DNA from: Trachythela sp. YZ-2020
Lineage: Eukaryota; Cnidaria; Anthozoa; Malacalcyonacea; Clavulariidae
Length of the DNA: 64,000 nt
Direction of reading: 5' to 3'
NCBI GenBank assembly: GCA_016169945.1
Contig: JADLSH010000279.1
Span: 620,001-684,000, forward strand
Shown: positions 53,701 through 64,000 of the stretch, one piece after another
How positions within the stretch are numbered: position 1 is the first letter of the stretch
How the letters are laid out: the number at the start of each line of letters is the position of its first letter
The notes under the pieces: generated by a model
Seen by the model: the letters and a program-made list of their open reading frames with translations, nothing else
Told to the model about the DNA's origin: nothing
The model's database searches: none
Program-made: the position numbers and the translations under genes

Positions 53701-56700
53701 TAGACCCCAGACTATGTCAGCATAGAATCAATCAAATTTCGTATAACCTCATTTGCATTGCGAGTTGTCGCTAAATTAAGTTGTCCCGTTTAACATCGCC
53801 TTTACAGTAACCTAAAGCCGGGGCGCATACGTACGCCTACGATTTTAGTCGGGCCGTTCAGGCAAGTGCCGACAGATTTGCGAGAAAAAAAGCTGTCAGT
53901 CTATGAAAGTTCTTATCCCCAACTTGCAACGCAATTTCGGACACAGAGCGATGTTAGGTAAAAAGTATATTCGCAGAGAAATTGTGAGCATGAATCTCGT
54001 TTTACTTTGCCGATATTTTTTGCTAAACATGCCGAGAAGACAGCAAAGAAATGAATGAGAATGATAAAAATATCAGTACAACATAATTTCATTATGTCTA
54101 TCATATTGTGTTTTCAGTATATTCCATACATAACCTGGTCAGGATGCTTTCCTAGCAGTTGCACGTCAGAGAATGTCTCCGCTATTATATCTGTTCTTCA
54201 ATCACAAGGTATACTGTATGTGTGTTGTAATGATAGCTCAAAGATTGCGGTACATTATGGACTAGAGATAGTACTCTACCATAACCTGCCGTTGTTTGTG
54301 TTGGAACTATCTGAAAAACATTTAAAGAACTTCGAAGTTCTGAGCGAAGGCACTTAGTCAGGAGGTATTAAGTAATCTATAACGAATGGCCTTCGCACGA
54401 AACGTCAAAGTGTATTCAATCTTTCTCAGCCAGTTCGGACACAAATCACGGCGACCTACATACTAACATTGTACAGTCGCGGTACGAACGCGTGCGGTAC
54501 GCGAACAGTTGGCTGGCGGTTCGCGTGTGAACATCTTTTACGGTAACATCCTTCTTGGGTTTTTGCGGCACAAATGGAGTAGACATATAAGCTTAAATAT
54601 ATTTAGTGTTTCAACTCTATTTAACTGTATCTTTCATATCAGAGGCACATGACAGTATTTCCCCGTGTGGAAATGCCTATAGCAAAATTTCAACAAACTT
54701 CAGCAAACTGTAGAATTACGTTGATCAGACTTTGTTTGTAGTAAACGTTTTGTAATAATATATGATGACTGTTATACCATATTCTTTTATTTTAGTGCCA
54801 CAACTTACCAATAAGAGAGTATATTTGATACATCACGGATCAGATTGTCCAACGGGGCCTACGTACGACATTGGCACTATATGTTCACTGTATGTATACT
54901 GTCTCTCTTAGACACTGAAACTTATAAATGTGGGGTATATACTTGAGGGTTTGTAGGTGAAAACTACCCGAAAATATATAACATGAACTTCGACGTTTCG
55001 AGCCGCGAAGGCCCTTCGTCTGGAAGTTAGTACTACTTCCTAAAATCGAGCAAACGCATCTTAATCTGGAATCATATTTACAAACTACACGGGAAATTCT
55101 TCTTTAATTATTTTTACTGGATAACTCTATCAGTTAAAAACTGCTCTCCCTAGAGGTCCAGTAAGGGCCATCCCTCGTTGATCCAGTGTTACTATGGGGA
55201 AGACCCGAGTACCCGGTGTAAACCTGCGATGTGTGGTAGAATCAAACTGGAAGCATTCCTCTCACATGCGACTAAGGTGAAACTATAATCAGACAGATGT
55301 AGTGTGACAGGGATCGAACCTCGGTCACTGAGGTGAAAGGAACATGCACTAACCACTGTGCCTTCTTATTATTTAGCGTTCTGTGTGCTGTATTATTACT
55401 GCTATGTCTTATCGGGACAATATTTGATGTGATCAAACAAGCATATGATACTTCAGAACAAAATACTTCGCCGTCTGATCAAAGTAACAATGTAGAGTTG
55501 CAACCAGTGACGCCTCCGGCCTCGGCAAACAACACCCTAACACGTCAGAGCACTAGCACAACTGCCTTACAGCCGCCAGAAGTAACCACCGGATTTGGTC
55601 CGCCGAGGTTTTTCAATTGTAAGTTTAGGTTTCCTTTGTGAAATATCGTTGTTTGCATGTAGGGATGAACAGTCGTGGAGAAAACATTGTAGGGTTTTGT
55701 AGATGGGAATTTCGAGCGAAAATTTATAAGCATCTTTTAGACCTAGCCAGGAGCAGTTGCAAAAAATGCAACTATAGGCCCTTTGGCAGGAATCGAACCT
55801 GCGGCCCAGCGACTCTGGTGCAGCGCTCTGACAACTGACCTACAGAGTCCATTTGCCAAGAGCTAACTTGAGGTATATATACTAGTTGCATTTTTCGCAA
55901 CTGCTATTGGTATGTCTGAAATTATAGTTTTCAAAACAGGCAAAAAGTGTTACAAAAGAGAATATAACTGTTCTAATTAGGTCTATTCCCATTTTAGCGA
56001 AGTTTTGCGAAGTATTTCTGTGTTTTTCTCTGGTCCGTAACACCAAGAAGATATTTAGTACAAATGTTCCTGCAACAGCTATCACATCTATCAATGGCAT
56101 CCGGGTTTTCAGCATCTGGTGGGTGATTTTGGGACATACTTTCTTGATCTTCCTTATCAGTCCAACTGCAGGTATGTAAAGTCGATCATTATTCACATAA
56201 CCAAGACTTGTAATCTGGTTAGGAAGTAAACTGTATCTATTTCGTTATCAGTCGAACCTCTGCTTACCGACACCTCTCCATTACGGACACCTCTCTAATA
56301 CGGACATCTCTTTAATACGGACACCTCTCTAATACGGACATCTCTCTACTGCGGACATCTATTTAATACGGACACCTCTCTAATACGGACATCTCTCTAA
56401 TACGGACATCTCTCTAATACGGACATCTCTCTAATACGGACATCTCTCTAATACGGACATCTCTCTAATACGGACATCTCTCTAATACGGACATCTCTCT
56501 AATACGGACATCTCTCTAATACGGACATCTCTCTAATACGGACATCTCTCTAATACGGACATCTCTCTAATACGGACACCTCTCTAATACGGACATCTCT
56601 CTAATACGGACATCTCTCTAATACGGACACATCTCTAATACGGACACCTCTCTAATACGGACACCTCTCTAATACGGACATCTCTCTAATACGGACACCT

Positions 56701-59700
56701 CTCCATTACGGACACCTCTTTAATACGGACATCTCTTTAATAAGGATACTTCTCTAACACACACACCTCTCTAATACGGCCACTTTTCTAATACGGGCAC
56801 CTGTCTAACACGGACACCTCTCTAGTACGGACACCTCTATATTACGGACACTTCTCTAATACGGACATCTCTCTAATAAGGACACTTCTCTAATACACAC
56901 ACCTACCTCTCTAATACGGACATCTCTCTATTGTCCTTCTTACTTGATGTGCTTGAATCTCGTGTGAGTACAGAGTGGTTGGTTCTCTCCTGTACTTCTA
57001 AGGTACTTTCTCCGGGTACTCCGGTTTTCAACACCTAAGCACAGTATAGAGACGACCAGTAGGGCCACTCATTGAAATTTTAGGCCGCCGCTCATGCAGC
57101 TGGGTCAAGTCAATTTTCTTTCTGTTATGGCAAGCTGGACTAACTTTCCTGGCCAGTAAACTGCATATTTTTGCATAAAAAGCCGGCTACATGTTGCATC
57201 GCCGAGTGGCCTTACTGGTCGTCTCTATACTGTGACCTAAGTGTTTAAACCTGTATGTTTTGAATGTTTTCCTATTTAGAAAATAAAGGGAGGTTTGTTG
57301 AAGATGCTAAATTGCTCTCGATAATGCCTGTGATTAATGCCTATTTTGCTGTCGACAGCTTCTTTTTCTTGAGGTACGAGCTAATATGGTGCATATTTGG
57401 TTTGTCATATTGGTTGATTGTGGTGGTTACAATAGTGATGGTGATGATGGTGGTGGTGGTGATAATGATGGCGATGTCTGTGATGTTATTGGTGTTGGTG
57501 ATGGTGATGGTGATGGTGATGGTGATGATGGTGGTGATGATGGTAATTGTTGTGATGGTGATAATGATGGCGATGTCGGCGACGTTATTTGGATGGCATT
57601 GGTGATGGTGACGTAGATGATGGTACGATGATGGTGGTCAGTATCAGTTTAGGGAGTTGAGTCTGTGGTATAACAATAGTTCTTGCTGATAATGAATATT
57701 TATTTTTCCAGTGGTCTTTTGGTAGCCTACACGTGTTTTAGAAAAATGGCGAAAACTAATGGAAAATTTAACTGGGTCTTGTTTTACGTTCACAGATTTT
57801 GGAGGTAAGTTTTCTATTGGTTCTTCAATGCCTAGATGGTATGTTTTGTAAGGAATATATCGGCCAAATATATGGTTGCACAAGCTTTCCTTAATGCGAG
57901 TACGCTCCCGTATAAATAAGCACAATTTAAACACAGCGATATTTTACCCTTCAACATTTCCTATTCCTTACAATCCTACCCCCCCCCTCCCTAATCGCAC
58001 CCCCTTTCACTAATGGCCCTGAAGACGAGGTTGGCCTAATCGTAACTCTGATGCTTAGGTTGCCAACATATTCTCTCCCTCATGTTAATGAATATTTTAG
58101 TTCTTAAGACCTTTTTGCATATATTATAGCCTGTGAAGGTTTTCATTGTTGTAAATTCATTGTTACAGCTTTCTTCCAAAGTAGAACAGATATCATTCAA
58201 CGGCATTCAGAAATAGTTGGGGCGTGATTGATTCCCCCCATTTACTTTCTTTTCTCAACACAGGCTGACACCCTCGTACATGTTCGTGATATTATTCACA
58301 GTGCATTTGAAAGGATTAATATCAGACTCGCCTACTTGGTACTTAACATATAAAGATCCGTATTGCTCGGAGAAATGGTGGACCAACTTACTGTACATCA
58401 ACAATTTTTATCCCGAGGAATTTAATGAAGAGGTATAGACACTGATCTGAAAACAAGGACTGGATAGAGAATCCTATTCAATTCAATGAGCCAATTTTGA
58501 AGCCAGAATATTTTTAATGAGATCAGATTTTTAAATCTGTCAAATTCTTGACTAGTCAAATCGTTAGCTGTTTAAATTAGTTATACTATGAAGCAAATAT
58601 CTTTTCCTATGTAACTTGAGAAATATAGCTTCCAAAATCTCTTCTAATGAGTAAACACTACATAATGAAGCTTATGGCGGCCATGTTGGTGTGACCTCAT
58701 TAGTTATTCACCGGCAAATTTAGGAAGAAAGAGAGGCTACTGATGATCAATTCTTATCTAGACAATACGTGTCCTTTCCCACCAATAACTAGAAATTGTT
58801 AGAACCTCTTTAAACATGTCGCCAACAGCACGATATGTGTGTAGATTTGTGGTGGTCATAGCAGATGCTCTATCCAGTCCTTGTTTTCAGATCAGTGGGT
58901 ATAGATCGTAGGAAAGTCGTTTTATGTTCAACAGATTGTGGTCAACTTCAGTAATGTTGAAACTTATAGGAGCAAGAAAATAGATTGTTAATTTGTTATT
59001 ATAACAATATCTTACCAGGGTGCCCAACTCACAAACAGTTATTTTCAGTGGGGCCCTGGAGATGGCACAGAGCGATGTTAAGTAAAAAGTGTATTCGCAG
59101 AGAAATTGTGAGCATGAATATCGTTTTACTTCGCCGATATTTTTCTTGCTAAACATGCCCACAAGGCAACAAAGAAATGAATGAGAATGATAATATCGGT
59201 GAAGTGAAACGCGGGCCACGTTCACTGTTTTTCTGTGCGTACATTTCTACATAACATGGCTCTGCGCAGAAATTGCGTTGCAAGTTGCCCCGTGTATAAC
59301 ATGGCCTTTACAGTGTCTCTATTTTTAGTGTATCGGTTGGACGTGGTACTTGGCGAATGATATGCAGTTCTTTGTTATATCACCTGTTCTGTTAATTCTG
59401 GCATTTAAGTAAGTGTTGAGCATGAGCGTATGAAGCAACTTCATGTTGCAGGGGCACTTCGTCTTAAGGGCACCTCAACTATTAGAAAGGGCACTTTTCC
59501 CATTGTTTTAGCTGGAGAAAAGGGCACTTTGAAGAAAACTTGTGAGGGCACGTGCCCCCACATAGTCTGGTTTTATTGGGGAGTTATAAAGGATTGGGGA
59601 GTTTCCTCAATCTTTTAACTCCCCAGTCCTTTATATAACTCCCCAATGAAAACCACTTTAAGAGACAGACTTGGAGCAAGTCTAGTGAAAGTCATATTAA

Positions 59701-62286
59701 CTCACCACTGTGCCGCCAACATCGTACACAATTACTAATCAATCTGACACAATTACTAATTGCTAATCAATCTGACACAATTACTAATTGCTAATCAATC
59801 TGACACTATTCTTTCATTTTATAGATACGGATGGCGTGGCTTGCTCGGAAGTGCAGGAACAATGTTGTTGAGCAGTTCCATTGCAATTGCGGCAATCATT
59901 GGCGCCTATGACCTGGATCCTGTTATTAACCTCAAAATGCTCCGTGGTACACCAGAAATGTACGTGTCAAATTTGAAGTACATAGCACGGCCTCGTAGCA
60001 TATTATCCGTGGGTGGGGGGTGGGGGGGGGGGGCATGATCTCTACCATGATAAATAAGTTGTCCAATTAAATAGACTGTCGATATATTACGAAAGCAGAA
60101 ACTATATATGAAAAAAAGGCTTTACAAAAGAAAATTTCGTGTATTTTTGTATTTAGTCTTAAAAAGACAGCTGAACACAACAAGTACGTCTACAGTAAAC
60201 CATACTGTCGCATTCAACCGTACCTTGTTGGGTTTATTCTCGGTTATGCTATTTACATGAAGTATCGTGGGCCCATTAAGAGACGCGGTTGGGTAAGTCA
60301 ATTTCTTATTAAAGCCCTTGGGCCGATTGCTCAAAAGGTTGTTTGTTCTGATTATAATTTCACCTCAAAGAAGAATGCTACAAGTTCGTCTCTACCAAAC
60401 ACCGCAATCCAGGTACTCCGGTTTTCTCCTGTAGTAACACTGGACCATTAGGAATGGCTCGCACCTCTAGGGAGAACAGTTTAGAATTAATAGTGTTATC
60501 AAGTGTAAATAAAGTTGGTAAAGTTTAGGTTTCCTCCTGTAGTAACACTGATCTAAAATGGCCCTTACATTACCTGTAAGAAGAACAGTTTAGAACTGAT
60601 ATAGCTATCCAGTATAAATGTAGTTAGTTTAGTATGCTAGTAAACAGAAAGTTGAGCAATGTTTGAGCAAATGTATTGATGTCAACTTATGTAATGTATC
60701 GAATCAATATTTGAGGAACACTTCAATTGGAACGACAGTAATAGATTTCCTTCAGTAAGACTGGACCAAGACGATTGTCCTTACTGGACCTCCAGAGAGA
60801 ACAATTCAGAACTGATAGAGCTATCCAGTATGAGTATTAAAAGTTCGTTTAGCTTAGGTTCTCTCCTGTAAGGGGTAGCTCTTATCGGACCTCTAGCGAG
60901 AACAGTTTAGCCTATATATGCAGTATATATAATGTTGGCTCTTTCCGGACCTCTAGGGAGAACAGTTTAGAACTATTAGAGCTATGCAGTATAAATAAAG
61001 TTAGTTAACTTTAGCTTTAAAGCTTTTCCCTTTATTTTCTGCTTCAGTTAATTGCCGTGATTGGTTGGTCTGTGGCATTCGCAATTGCCATGACTCTCGT
61101 GTACGGTCCGCACGAGTCTATTGTTCCAGGCAACCGAGAGTGGAATATGACTGAAAATATCTTCTATGGTACATTTCAACGCCTTCTCTGGGGCCTTGCA
61201 TTGGCTTGGGTCACATATGCTTGTCACTATGGTTACGGAAGTATGTCAATTTCTTTATCGATGTAAACTACCGTGAATCATCTATTAAATCCCCCTCTCA
61301 AATAGCCCGCGTTTGCTGCGGGCGCCGGGAGAGGTTCAAATACCCCCCGCTCCTAAAAAATAGCCCCCTAATAAGCTCCCTTTAGAGGAACATTGTATTT
61401 ATGAAGCACCCCCCCCCCCCCCTTCATATCAAAGAAACACATGTGCAAAAACCTGAAATAAATATGTCCCCGGGGGGCGTACGATATAATTCGAGTCCTA
61501 TTAGGATAGAGAAAGATGTTGGCACAGTTGACAGTTTGCCTCAGTCCCGTTTGAAAAGAGTGCTTAAAGTTTGACTCTGTCAAACACTGCAGATTTTTTC
61601 CTGGTACTCTGGTTTCCTCCTGCAGTAACACCTATATCTGGACTTCTAGGAAGAACAGTTCAGAACGGATAGAGCTATCAAGTATTAATAAAGTTAGTTT
61701 AGTTTCAGGTACTTCGTTATTATTAATGAGCCAAGCCTTGACTGTATTATTATCTTTACCTTTCTTAATACCAGGCTACATTCAACAGTTTTTGTCAGCG
61801 AGATTTTGGATTCCTCTCAGTCGTTTAACATACTCAGTGTATCTCATTCATATCGTTGTTTTAAACTTCATGTTCTTTGCTGTGAATGGATCAATTTACT
61901 ACGACTTTCTCACTATTGTAAGTATGCTGAGTCGTACGATTTTGATCATAGCCTTTGAAAAACATGCAATATAATGTACAGCATGAGCAAGAGGCGATAT
62001 AAGATAATGAAAACGTTCGTATTCTTCAACAATTATATGAAGAATATATAAGACATGAATGATATTGGTGAGAAATATGAACTTTAGTTTATGTAAATCA
62101 ACAGGCATTTTCTCTAAATATATTTTCTGTTCATATTTGTAGTCCTACTATTTCATCGCTGCGACAGTGTTATCGTATGCCGTTGGTTTTATTCTTGCTG
62201 TGGTAATCGAGTTTCCGTCAGAAAATCTGGAAAATCTCGCTTTGAAATTTCTGCAGGAAAGAAAGAAATATACGGTTAATTCTTAA
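50766..62286 (+). CDS. NRF-6-like multipass acyltransferase, gene D (15 exons, 760 aa)
   Basis: Exons: 50766-51117, 52932-53074, 54118-54208, 54796-54889, 55377-55618, 55998-56171, 57280-57373, 57712-57804, 58264-58432, 59329-59408, 59825-59959, 60157-60292, 61048-61240, 61775-61917, 62143-62286. All junctions are phase-consistent. Signal peptide (LLLAICFCLFTPGKTQ). Exon 1 carries amphipathic LSNLLKQLN / LSDLLKQLN repeats and a Cys before the NRF domain. The NRF domain (~118-227) has AAGKPASGIMRGNLAWG and SGCFPSSC. The first transmembrane helix (LCAVLLLLCLIGTIFDVI) is at ~228-245. The acyltransferase domain has GIRVFSIWWVILGH, DSFFFLSG, WYLANDMQF, KPYCRIQPYLVG, RFWIPLSRLTYSVYLIH and IEFPSENLENL. 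It is closest in plan to gene C. A multipass membrane enzyme is predicted; substrate unknown. Confidence 0.92.
51845..52375. mobile_element. Hairpin-rich element, GTTTCTATA palindromes
   Basis: GTGTTTCTATAACTGTATAGAAAC at the left and TTTCTATAAGTGCATAGAAACAC-like sequence at the right bracket a GTTTGGGAGAACTCGAAATA...TATTTCTCGTTCTCCCAAAC hairpin (52228-52315). Intron 1 of gene D. Confidence 0.6.
53088..53801. mobile_element. DNA element with TTA target duplication and a LINE piece inside
   Basis: Ends AGGCGATGTTGCACGGGACA and, reverse-complemented, AGGCGATGTTAAACGGGACA, flanked by TTA (53085-53087, 53802-53804). Begins only 14 bp past the donor of gene D exon 2. Confidence 0.85.
53311..53735 (-). 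pseudogene. 3' fragment of a non-LTR retrotransposon (LINE) reverse transcriptase
   Basis: The minus strand encodes YADIVWG, then LQNKAARIILDLDYRS, LAWKDLKTRR and WTTINFASNDWNEL. These are the typical C-terminal tail of LINE reverse transcriptases and the sequence after it. The catalytic YxDD region is not present, so the copy is 5'-truncated. Nested in 53088-53801. Confidence 0.85.
55105..55372 (-). mobile_element. Near-full-length tRNA-derived SINE, minus strand
   Basis: The minus strand reads a tRNA-like head (GTGCATGTTCC..., box B GGTTCGATCCC), then a body with TTCCAGTTTGATTC, then GGACCTCTAGGGAGAGCAG and a TATCCAGTA tail. The tail alone recurs at 16250, 35090, 38945, 46550, 60590, 60970 and 61680. 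It ends next to the acceptor of gene D exon 5 (55376). Confidence 0.7.
55745..55870 (-). mobile_element. tRNA-derived SINE of the 35755 family
   Basis: GCAGGAATCGAACCTGCGGC (box B complement) and GCGCTCTGACAACTGACCTA (box A complement), with the GCAACT hairpin. Confidence 0.65.
56253..56940. repeat. 17-bp satellite ACGGACATCTCTCTAAT
   Basis: Dozens of units alternating ACGGACATCTCTCTAAT and ACGGACACCTCTCTAAT. It starts with AGTCGAACCTCTGCTTACCG, which resembles the end of Tigger/pogo-type elements. Intron 6 of gene D. Confidence 0.9.
57040..57234. mobile_element. 195-bp MITE with 7-bp target duplication
   Basis: Ends CACAGTATAGAGACGACCAG and its inverted copy. ACCTAAG is present on both sides (57033-57039, 57235-57241). 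The subterminal GTAGGGCCACTC is shared with 49067-49302. Ends 45 bp before exon 7 of gene D. Confidence 0.9.
57415..57625. repeat. (GATGGT)n-type microsatellite
   Basis: GATGGTGGT/GATGGCGATG units in intron 7 of gene D. Val/Met-rich and Asp/Gly-rich open frames there are repeat artefacts. Confidence 0.92.
59573..59815. repeat. Palindrome and short tandem repeat in intron 10 of gene D
   Basis: TTGGGGAGTTATAAAGGATT pairs with ATATAACTCCCCAAT at 59575-59648. At 59735-59815 about three copies of AATCAATCTGACACAATTAC follow. Confidence 0.8.
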
Positions 62287-62855
62287 GTAGATCTTATGGA
62301 TACATTTCTTCTTTTGCTTTTATTGTTCATTTTTATATATAAGGAATATAGTCCTCCATGTATCTTTTTATTGCATTGAGCTAACTTTTTTTTGTGCTGT
62401 ATTATAATAATTACATTTGTATGATGCGCTTATTAAAATGAACACGCAATAACGCGAGCGATTGAAGAATTTTTTGGAAGTATTTTTTGCCAAAAGTCAT
62501 TAGCTTTTTAAACGACATAGACTGAACTAAACTTAGTTTATTTTGACTGAATAGCTCTATCAGTTCTAAACTATTCTAAACTGTTCTCTTTAGAGATCCA
62601 GTAAGCGCTATCCCCTTCGAAGAAAACCTGGAACCTGCGATGTCCCACTCGATTTTAATCACGACTCATTAATACCTCGAGCTAGGGGCCCTCGGGCAAC
62701 AGTCTCGGTTGAGAGAATTACGTAATGTTATTAAAAGCGCTAAAAATAGATTGACAATATATCAAGTGGACGATTAGTGGACGCACATTATTGTCTAATT
62801 ATTGTCATAATTTTAACACAAAAAACTGTAATTTTCAAACCGATTGAGCATCATC
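62287..62855. other. Spacer between NRF genes D and E
   Basis: Contains a minus-strand SINE tail fragment (about 62530-62640). No gene is visible. Confidence 0.5.
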
Positions 62856-63129
62856 ATGAAACGAAGATGTTTTTTGCTTGTTAATATCGCTTTGACTGTG
62901 CTTTTGTGTGCTTCATTCACAACCTCTGAAGTACGGAATAACAGCTATGTCGACACAAAGCACCATGAAATTACGACTCAGGACCTTGGTTATGACTTTT
63001 TGCACGCGTATAGGACAACACTGAGAAATGGTTGGCGTGGAGTTACAGAGGCGACGGGAAGAAGCACAACGCAAGAATGCCAGAAAGACATTGACAAACT
63101 GAAAAGCGACACCGAACTTCTGATGCAAT
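62856..63129 (+). CDS. First exon of a further NRF-like gene E (partial)
   Basis: ATG AAA CGA... opens a 91-codon exon plus one base, the same phase-1 ending (T|GTAATA) as exon 1 of genes A, C and D. It encodes a signal peptide (CFLLVNIALTVLLCASFTTS) and an N-terminal segment ending in ECQKDIDKLKSDTELLMQ. This resembles the Cys-containing segment that ends exon 1 of A (EKCNETFRSLDSYTRWQ) and D (GQCGQDLQRITQNSSEM). Position, orientation and phase fit the next member of the array. The NRF and acyltransferase exons would lie past the window end, and none was found up to 64000. The assignment rests on pattern and context because this exon is poorly conserved in the family. Confidence 0.65.
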
Positions 63130-64000
63130 GTAATATGCCTTTTCGGATGCCATCTTGCCAATTGGGACAAAAAGAATGATAAAAACACTACCTCGTCCCA
63201 ATGACAATACTTTACCCTAGGGTCATACTATTGTTGCCCTATATAAATTTTTGTTTGCCTCACTTGGCAAGATGGCGTCACCAAACCTTGAAAAGGTGTA
63301 TAATGTATATAAGAGAGATACTATATAATTATTTAATTGTATTAACTCATTAAGCTGTGATGTGCTCATTTCAATGGAAAAGTATTTACCGTCAAGAGAA
63401 GTCTGGGCAGATTGGTTAATGGACAATATTTTTCCTTTAACCATCTGGGGTTCAATTACCAAGAAATATCGGCCACTAGCTAGTTACCCATTTATAGCAA
63501 CCGACAAATGCAATCATTCAATGGCATTAAATTAGACAGAACAGAATAACAACTAAAGTAGGGTGCATACTGGCTTTATTGGTTAAAATAGGGTTGCAGA
63601 TATGGTAAATACATTGCTCCTTACCATTGAGTTAACCCTGCTACTGAAAGTTGAGAGTTGGGTCTTGGTACTTGATAGACCTTTTTGCGGTGCTTGAAAA
63701 CTTGTCTAAAGTTGCAGTTGGTTCTCTCCTATACTTTGAGGTTTTTTCTCTGGGTACCCCCGTTTTCTTCCCCCACCAAAACACAACCCTCTCACATTTC
63801 ACCTCAGCTGTGCTCCATGCTGTACGTAGGTCGTATCGTGCCTCCTAGTGGAGCCCTTAGTAAACCTTCAACTTGGCCATGTTTGAGCTAACTAGCTTCT
63901 CGTAATTTAACTCTTAGCCCCAAGTAAGCACCCACTACCTGTACCTAATTTACCTTGTATTTCTAGGGGCAGGCCACCACCTTGATCTTGACTTAAAATT
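63130..64000. other. Presumed intron 1 of gene E
   Basis: No exon with the GKPxxG NRF signature is present. Only SINE-like scraps (TCCTATACTTTGAGG, CTGGGTACCCC) are seen near 63730. Confidence 0.45.

Noticed and set aside
57264..57616. Val/Met-rich and Asp/Gly-rich open frames
   Set aside because: The first part is exon 7 of gene D (57280-57373). The rest is read-through into a GATGGT microsatellite in the following intron.

Overview
This window is animal nuclear DNA. Genes are split by GT-AG introns, there are no operons or ribosome binding sites, and introns and spacers are packed with small DNA transposons, tRNA-derived SINEs, minisatellites and TTAGGG-like repeats. Gene content (a HAUS4 gene, a tandem array of nose-resistant-to-fluoxetine-like acyltransferases, secreted deaminase-like proteins) and repeat style suggest a marine invertebrate, most likely a cnidarian. 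That assignment is an inference and no species is claimed.

Layout: 1-2652 (-) is a decayed hAT-type transposase with a zinc-finger region. 5044-9810 (+) holds the last six exons of HAUS4, an augmin (spindle microtubule branching) subunit. From 10889 onward the window is a head-to-tail array of NRF-6-like multipass acyltransferase genes, all on +: gene A (10889-20912, 16 exons, 723 aa), gene C (28029-47272, 15 exons, 741 aa), gene D (50766-62286, 15 exons, 760 aa), and the first exon of gene E (62856-63129), which runs off the window. I checked exon phases across every junction of A, C and D; they are consistent, and several exon lengths (93/94, 80, 193, 143 nt) are identical in all three genes.

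Between A and C a segment of about 6 kb is duplicated in tandem (about 16.4-22.68 kb and 22.68-28.3 kb). It runs from a minisatellite in intron 10 of A to the end of exon 1 of C. The result is an orphan exon 1 of C (22401-22671) and an orphan set of A exons 11-16 (23319-27359). These could be alternative exons, relics, or two haplotypes assembled in tandem.

The most novel content lies in the 8.9-kb intron 3 of gene C. Two intronless same-strand genes (32233-34299 and 36410-38035) encode secreted proteins. Each has a signal peptide, then 13 or 8 copies of a 31-residue, His/Arg-rich repeat rich in glycosylation sequons, then a conserved C-terminal domain of about 275 residues. That domain has an HPE...CxxxC arrangement suggesting a secreted AID/APOBEC-like (SNAD-type) zinc deaminase fold. 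Both genes share TATA-like promoters and 3' UTRs with six or seven tandem TGACG-containing units.

Other notable structure: a run of four transposable elements each separated by CTAATAG in intron 6 of C (40752-41678); nested MITEs in HAUS4 and in C; a long foldback just upstream of D; and a LINE fragment nested in a TTA-flanked element in intron 2 of D.
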